Source of the DNA: Caldisericum sp.
GTDB taxonomy: Bacteria > Caldisericota > Caldisericia > Caldisericales > Caldisericaceae
Assembly: GCA_020692945.1 (NCBI GenBank)
Contig: JAIMJY010000008.1
Span: forward strand, 1 to 32,657
Reading direction: 5' to 3'
DNA length: 32,657 nucleotides
Made by a program: the position numbers and the translations under genes. The stretch's first letter is position 1; every line of letters begins with the position of its first letter. The notes under the pieces were generated by a model. That model was not told the origin of the DNA and did not search any database. It saw nothing but the letters and a program-made list of their open reading frames with translations. Below are positions 28,780-32,657 of the stretch, in pieces.

Positions 28780-29715
28780 ATGTCCGTTAATTTAAAAGGA
28801 AAATCGCTTCTTTCTTTAAAAGATTTTTCAAGGGAAGAACTTGAAGAGTTTCTATCACAGTCAGAGAAACTTAAAATTGAGCATATGTCTGGCAAAAATG
28901 AACCGCTTCTTCACGGTCGTACGATAGCCGTGATTTTCGAGAAGCCTTCCACAAGGACGAGAGTATCATTTGCAGTCGCAATCAATGAACTTGGGGCTTT
29001 CCCTCTCGTTCTTGAAACTACAAACATGCAGCTCAACAGAGGCGAAACTGTGTCTGATACTGCAAGAGTAATGGGTAGATATGTCCAAGGAATCGTTGCA
29101 AGGGTCTTTGCACAGAAAACACTTGAGGATATGAGAGACTATTCAGGTGTGCCGGTTGTAAATGCTCTTTCCGATTATTCTCATCCCTGCCAGATCGTGG
29201 GCGACCTTCTTACAATAAAAGAAAAAAAAGGAAAACTTGAAGGTTTGAAATTTGCATACCTTGGAGACGGCAATAATGTGGCAAACTCTATTTTATTCGG
29301 TGGAGCAAAGTTAGGGATGCACGTTTCAATTGCAAGCCCTGAGGGTTTCGAGCCAAAAGAAGATGTTGTAAACATTGCTAAAAAGTTTGCTGAAGAATCA
29401 CACGGCTTGGTTACGATAACCAATAACCCTGAAGAGGCTGCAAAAAATGCTGATATTATTTACACAGATGTTTGGGCCTCAATGGGGCAAGAATCCGAAC
29501 ACGATAAGAGAGTAAAGATTATGATGCCATACCAGATCAATGATAGGGTTCTTGATTTTGCCAAAAAGGACGTCATCGTAATGCATTGCTTACCTGCTCA
29601 CAGGGGAGAAGAGATTACCGATTCAGTTATCGATGGTACTCACTCAGTTGTGTTTGACCAGGCAGAAAATAGACTTCACGCACAGAAAGGCATTCTTTCG
29701 CTATTGATTCGGTAG
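28780..29715 (+). CDS. argF: Ornithine carbamoyltransferase
   Basis: Forms citrulline from ornithine and carbamoyl phosphate in arginine synthesis, or runs in reverse in the arginine deiminase route. The start is ATG 28780, after GGAGG; a TTG at 28768 is inside the upstream gene. In 311 residues the carbamoyl-phosphate loop is FEKPSTRTRVSF (about 53-64), followed by HPCQIVGDLLTI, the ornithine-binding region TDVWASMGQE and MHCLPAHRGEEIT. No other arg genes are in the window. Its Ser-Thr-Arg-Thr-Arg motif and Cys-Leu-Pro motif are standard for OTCases rather than ATCases. Confidence 0.95.
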   Translation: MSVNLKGKSLLSLKDFSREELEEFLSQSEKLKIEHMSGKNEPLLHGRTIAVIFEKPSTRTRVSFAVAINELGAFPLVLETTNMQLNRGETVSDTARVMGRYVQGIVARVFAQKTLEDMRDYSGVPVVNALSDYSHPCQIVGDLLTIKEKKGKLEGLKFAYLGDGNNVANSILFGGAKLGMHVSIASPEGFEPKEDVVNIAKKFAEESHGLVTITNNPEEAAKNADIIYTDVWASMGQESEHDKRVKIMMPYQINDRVLDFAKKDVIVMHCLPAHRGEEITDSVIDGTHSVVFDQAENRLHAQKGILSLLIR

Positions 29716-29727
29716 TAGTGTTTTAGT

Positions 29728-29756
29728 AAGGGAGGCTGCTTTAGCCTCCCTTTTTT
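29728..29756 (+). terminator. Terminator after argF
   Basis: AAGGGAGGCT (29728-29737) pairs with AGCCTCCCTT (29743-29752), with TTTTTT at 29751-29756. It also overlaps the stop codon of the convergent ROK gene, so it may serve both. Confidence 0.9.
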
Positions 29757-30717
29757 AGATTTCTTCGCCGTTTGATCTTTTTAATGCGTACAATCCTGCC
29801 CCTATGCTTACTGCATCTTCTCCTAAACGAGACTCAACTATCTTTACACTATTTTTTGGAATTTCGAGTGTAAATCTATCGAAGACTTCGTAGATAACTT
29901 TTTTTACTGGAGAAAGCCCTTTGACAAGGCCCCCAGCAAGGATGATTTTTTCGGGATTAAGTATATTTGCAACATAGGATAAGGCAAGTCCAATATAATG
30001 AGCGGCTCTCGTTAAAACTTCTATCGAAAGCTTATCCTCATTTAAGGCTGCTTCTTTAATGTCCATTACATCAATTTTTGAAATATCTCCACGCAGTATA
30101 TTTAAAACTATTGTCTTTCTACCTGTTTTTATTTCATCGATCATTGCTCTTTTTATAGACGGTCCGGAAGCAATCGTTTCAAGACAACCTCTTTTTCCGC
30201 ATCCGCAAATTAGACCATTTTCTTCAACAGTCAAGTGCCCAATTTCCCCTACGAGATTATCTGAGCCTCTAACGAGGTGTTTGTTTATGACTATCGCTCC
30301 GCCGATGCCAGTACCAAGCGTTACGAACACAAAGTCATTGACGTTTTTCCCATCGCCTAAGACTAATTCTGCGACTGCTCCTGCCTTGGCATCGTTATCT
30401 ACAAAAGTTTCAATGCCAGTGGTAGATTTAATTGTTTCTGCGAGCTTAAAATTGTTCAGGAATTTTATATTCGGCGATGATATTACTACTCCTGTTCTGT
30501 TGTTGACAAAACCCGCAGAACCTATACCAATTGCTTTAACTTTTACATTGCTTTTTAGTTGATTTATCATTGCATGAATCTTCTCTATTATTTCTTTGCC
30601 GTTTTCGGTATCCCCTGTTAAAATTTTTATTTTATTAATTATTGAACCATTGCTTTTCAAAAGCAACCCGTTAATTTTTGTTCCACCAAGATCAATGCCG
30701 ATTACAATTTCTTCCAC
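29755..30717 (-). CDS. ROK-family sugar kinase (glucokinase-like)
   Basis: A 320-residue ROK protein. The start is GTG 30717 after AGGAG. The ATP-binding loop IGIDLGGTKINGLLL starts at residue 6; the sugar-binding and metal region reads EIGHLTVEENGLICGCGKRGCLETIAS (about residues 155-180), with His and Cys ligands of a structural zinc. Catalytic Asp is likely in VDNDAKAGAVAEL (about 105). DNA-binding domains found in ROK repressors are absent, so it is a kinase. It most likely phosphorylates glucose or a related hexose; an N-acetylmannosamine or fructose role cannot be excluded. It appears monocistronic between two terminators. Confidence 0.92.
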   Translation of the reverse strand: MEEIVIGIDLGGTKINGLLLKSNGSIINKIKILTGDTENGKEIIEKIHAMINQLKSNVKVKAIGIGSAGFVNNRTGVVISSPNIKFLNNFKLAETIKSTTGIETFVDNDAKAGAVAELVLGDGKNVNDFVFVTLGTGIGGAIVINKHLVRGSDNLVGEIGHLTVEENGLICGCGKRGCLETIASGPSIKRAMIDEIKTGRKTIVLNILRGDISKIDVMDIKEAALNEDKLSIEVLTRAAHYIGLALSYVANILNPEKIILAGGLVKGLSPVKKVIYEVFDRFTLEIPKNSVKIVESRLGEDAVSIGAGLYALKRSNGEEI

Positions 30718-30812
30718 TGGTTCTCCTAATCAATTATATCTAATTATAAGGAACTTAGAATAAAAAATCAGAGAATTATTTATCATTTTATTGTTCAATT
30801 TTACTAAATTTT

Positions 30813-30840
30813 AAAAGCCCTACTTCTTCAGAGGGCTTTT
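30813..30840 (-). terminator. Terminator for the trxB-PDO operon
   Basis: AAAAGCCCT (30813-30821) pairs with AGGGCTTTT (30832-30840), with A/T tracts on both sides. It lies just past the minus-strand stop of the disulfide oxidoreductase gene and could stop transcription there. Confidence 0.8.
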
Positions 30841-30862
30841 AAAAAACAATCAGATTAAAATA

Positions 30863-31543
30863 TTAGGCTAACTTAATTCCAAGTGCCTCGTAGACAGAGT
30901 TAAGAAAAGCGTCTTCGGGGAGAGCCCCTTCAAATTGTACTATATCGTTGATTACTATCTTTGGCACCGCGCTAACATTCTTCTCGTTTGACCAATCTGG
31001 AAATTCGTTTGCTTCAATCATAACTCCGTTAATAAAATGGTTTTCCATTGCAAACTGGTGAGCTGTACGCACTGCTTTTGGGCAGTAAGGACAAGTTGGT
31101 GTTACAAACACAAGGATTTCAACAGGAGAACTAATCTTCTTTACCTGATTTTTAATTGACTCTGGAAGCCCTGTTGAGCCTTTTGATGCGTCAATTATGT
31201 CCTCAAGCAATGAAGAAAATTCATAGCCTGACGGGATACCGTAGTATACAACGTTCTTATTAGTGTTTCTTCCTTCAATAAAAAGAGCGGGGATTTCTTT
31301 TACCTCGTACTCCTTCTCTTTTGCTTCGTCATCTCTGAAGGTCTGCACTTTTATTTTTTCTGAAAGTGCCGCTACTTCATTCACAATTGACTCAGTGTAT
31401 GGTAAATACTGCTCATTGTTTTTGCTAACTTTTTTCCCTTTGCTACTCTGTGTGACAAGAGTTAGCCGTACTTCGTCAACAAGATTCTTTGCGAACAAGT
31501 CTCTAATGTACTCTTCGTCTTTTCCTTTTAATAATTTTTCCAT
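30863..31543 (-). CDS. Glutaredoxin-like protein disulfide oxidoreductase
   Basis: The 226 residues have two thioredoxin folds, like thermophile PDO proteins. The C-terminal domain has the active site FVTPTCPYCPKAV (CPYC, at about residues 150-153) and the cis-proline region SAVPKIVI. The N-terminal domain keeps the fold pattern (VKEIPALFIEG, KNVVYYGIPSG) but reads LVTQSSKGKKVS where a CxxC motif would be expected, so it has no redox pair there. It is reduced by the thioredoxin reductase encoded 21 bases upstream (same strand). Likely role: cytoplasmic disulfide exchange. A GAGAGGT site precedes ATG 31543. Confidence 0.9.
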   Translation of the reverse strand: MEKLLKGKDEEYIRDLFAKNLVDEVRLTLVTQSSKGKKVSKNNEQYLPYTESIVNEVAALSEKIKVQTFRDDEAKEKEYEVKEIPALFIEGRNTNKNVVYYGIPSGYEFSSLLEDIIDASKGSTGLPESIKNQVKKISSPVEILVFVTPTCPYCPKAVRTAHQFAMENHFINGVMIEANEFPDWSNEKNVSAVPKIVINDIVQFEGALPEDAFLNSVYEALGIKLA

Positions 31544-31564
31544 TTTTCACCTCTCTAAAATTTC

Positions 31565-32551
31565 TTATTTCTTTATACTTGCTGCTATATATTTTTCGGC
31601 TTCATAAGCCGCTATTGCACCATCTCCACATGCTGTTACAACTTGTTTTAAAGGGCTTACCCTTACATCTCCTACTGCAAAAAGCCCAGGTGTTGATGTT
31701 TCCATTTTTGGATTTGTGACTATATATCCTTGTTCGTTTAATTGAACAAGATTTTTAAAAATTTTACTGTTCGGTGTTGTCCCAATAGCAACGAAGATGC
31801 CGCTTACGGGAATCTCTTTTTGCTTATGGGTTACTACGTTTTCTACAACTAATGCTTCAATTTTGTTGCCACCCTTGATTTTTATAGGTATTTCTTCGAG
31901 TTCGTAGGAAATTTTAGATTTAGAGGCTGCCATTTCTTGAAGACTCTTAGACGCTCTAAGCTCTTTTCTTCTATGAATTAGAATTGTCTTTTCTGCAAAC
32001 TTTGTAAGGTAAATTGCATCATACAATGCAGTATCTCCACCACCTATAACTGCTACTGTCTGACCTTTAAAGAATGGACCATCGCATGTTGCACAGTAAG
32101 AAATTCCTCTTCCTCTAAATTTTGGTTCGTCAGATACATGGAGTTTCTCTGGATCTGTACCTGTAGATATGATAACAGTTTTTGACTTTACTTCACCATA
32201 TTCTGTTAAAGTGTAGAATAAATTTTCTTTTTTCTCAACACCTTTCACATCAGCTGAAACAATTTTAGCACCAAGACGTGATGCTTGTCTCTCAAAATTT
32301 TTTGTAAGTTCTGCACCGGAAATACCCTCTGGAAACCCGGGATAGTTTTCTACTAATTCGCTAACCGTGATTTGTCCACCTGACGCAAGCCTCTCGAGTA
32401 TAAGAGTGTTTAATTTACTTCTTCCAGCGTATATTGCAGCAGTGAGGCCTGCAGGGCCTGCACCTATAATAACAACGTCGTATATAGCGCTTGAGTCAAC
32501 TCCATTTTCTTTCGAGCTTACTTGAACGTTTAGACCTAATAAATCTTCCAT
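31565..32551 (-). CDS. trxB: Thioredoxin reductase (NADPH, FAD)
   Basis: A 328-residue flavoenzyme. The start is ATG 32551, because GTGGAGGT lies just before it; the GTG at 32563 is within that site. FAD loop: VVIIGAGPAGLTAAIYAGRS (residues 26-45). Redox active site: SYCATCDGPFF, near residue 150. NADPH domain: AVIGGGDTALYDAIYLTKF. Near the end: GLFAVGDVRVSPLKQVVTACGDGAIAA. The N-terminal about 25 residues (EDLLGLNVQVSSKENGVDSS) are an extension not present in the basic family. It is cotranscribed with the PDO gene and probably reduces it with NADPH. Confidence 0.94.
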   Translation of the reverse strand: MEDLLGLNVQVSSKENGVDSSAIYDVVIIGAGPAGLTAAIYAGRSKLNTLILERLASGGQITVSELVENYPGFPEGISGAELTKNFERQASRLGAKIVSADVKGVEKKENLFYTLTEYGEVKSKTVIISTGTDPEKLHVSDEPKFRGRGISYCATCDGPFFKGQTVAVIGGGDTALYDAIYLTKFAEKTILIHRRKELRASKSLQEMAASKSKISYELEEIPIKIKGGNKIEALVVENVVTHKQKEIPVSGIFVAIGTTPNSKIFKNLVQLNEQGYIVTNPKMETSTPGLFAVGDVRVSPLKQVVTACGDGAIAAYEAEKYIAASIKK

Positions 32552-32583
32552 TGAAACCTCCACAAAATTATTACTGCGGTGGT

Positions 32584-32612
32584 ATTATATTAGATTTATG
32601 ATTTTTTGTCAA
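32584..32612 (-). promoter_or_regulatory. Consensus sigma70-type promoter of trxB
   Basis: On the minus strand TTGACA (32607-32612), exactly 17 bases, TATAAT (32584-32589): a perfect consensus with optimal spacing, about 33 bases before the ATG. Confidence 0.85.
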
Positions 32613-32657
32613 GAGTTTTATTTTCCGTTTTTCTAATTAAATTAAGATTTTTGAATA

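Noticed and set aside
1-32657. CRISPR arrays, tRNA or rRNA genes
   Set aside because: No regularly spaced repeats and no tRNA- or rRNA-like sequence was noticed on either strand by reading; no covariance search was possible.

Overview
The window is AT-rich bacterial DNA with strong Shine-Dalgarno sites, very short leaders and many one- to four-base gene overlaps. An Hsp20, a glutaredoxin-like disulfide oxidoreductase next to thioredoxin reductase, an AMMECR1/MEMO pair and oxygen-independent radical-SAM chemistry suggest an anaerobic, probably thermophilic, deep-branching bacterium. Caldisericum-like or Thermotogota-like lineages come to mind, but no rRNA, tRNA or marker gene here lets me prove this. 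I see no CRISPR array, rRNA or tRNA.

Region 1 (1-3990) is accessory DNA. It holds an aromatic-rich 80-residue ORF, a membrane-anchored PEGA/beta-propeller protein, an unknown membrane protein and a broken PKD-type surface protein. A near-identical 38-bp direct repeat (131-168 and 3868-3905) brackets it.

Region 2 (3911-10065) is the main find: a compact candidate RiPP operon. A near-consensus promoter drives a 56-residue precursor-like peptide. It is followed by a radical-SAM/SPASM maturase with a PqqD-like N-terminal domain, an MFS exporter whose N-terminus lies in another frame, a cytoplasmic gluzincin metallopeptidase (HEWSH...E), and a second radical-SAM protein with an internal PDZ domain and a DUF512-like C-terminus. 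A 75-residue paralogue of that enzyme's N-terminus ends the cluster. I know of no described RiPP class with this set.

Region 3 (10066-11643) is a mosaic of hairpins, a decayed IS110-family transposase start and a membrane protein gene.

Region 4 (11644-18111) is a sulfur island: two cysteine desulfurases, one degenerate and one intact IscU-type scaffold (the latter fused to a DUF59-like domain), a stand-alone DUF59 protein, a ThiS/MoaD-like carrier ending GGG, serine acetyltransferase, cysteine synthase, a YHS metal-binding protein and a ThiF/MoeB E1-like enzyme. Together they could make Fe-S clusters and cysteine, possibly through a protein-bound thiocarboxylate.

Region 5 (18174-32612) is housekeeping: Hsp20, a heterodimeric ABC exporter, glutamine synthetase, an MFS transporter, AMMECR1 and MEMO (minus strand), an acidic protein plus membrane protein, a cyclic-2,3-diphosphoglycerate-synthetase-like P-loop protein coupled to ornithine carbamoyltransferase, a ROK kinase, and a disulfide oxidoreductase/thioredoxin reductase pair with a perfect sigma70-type promoter.
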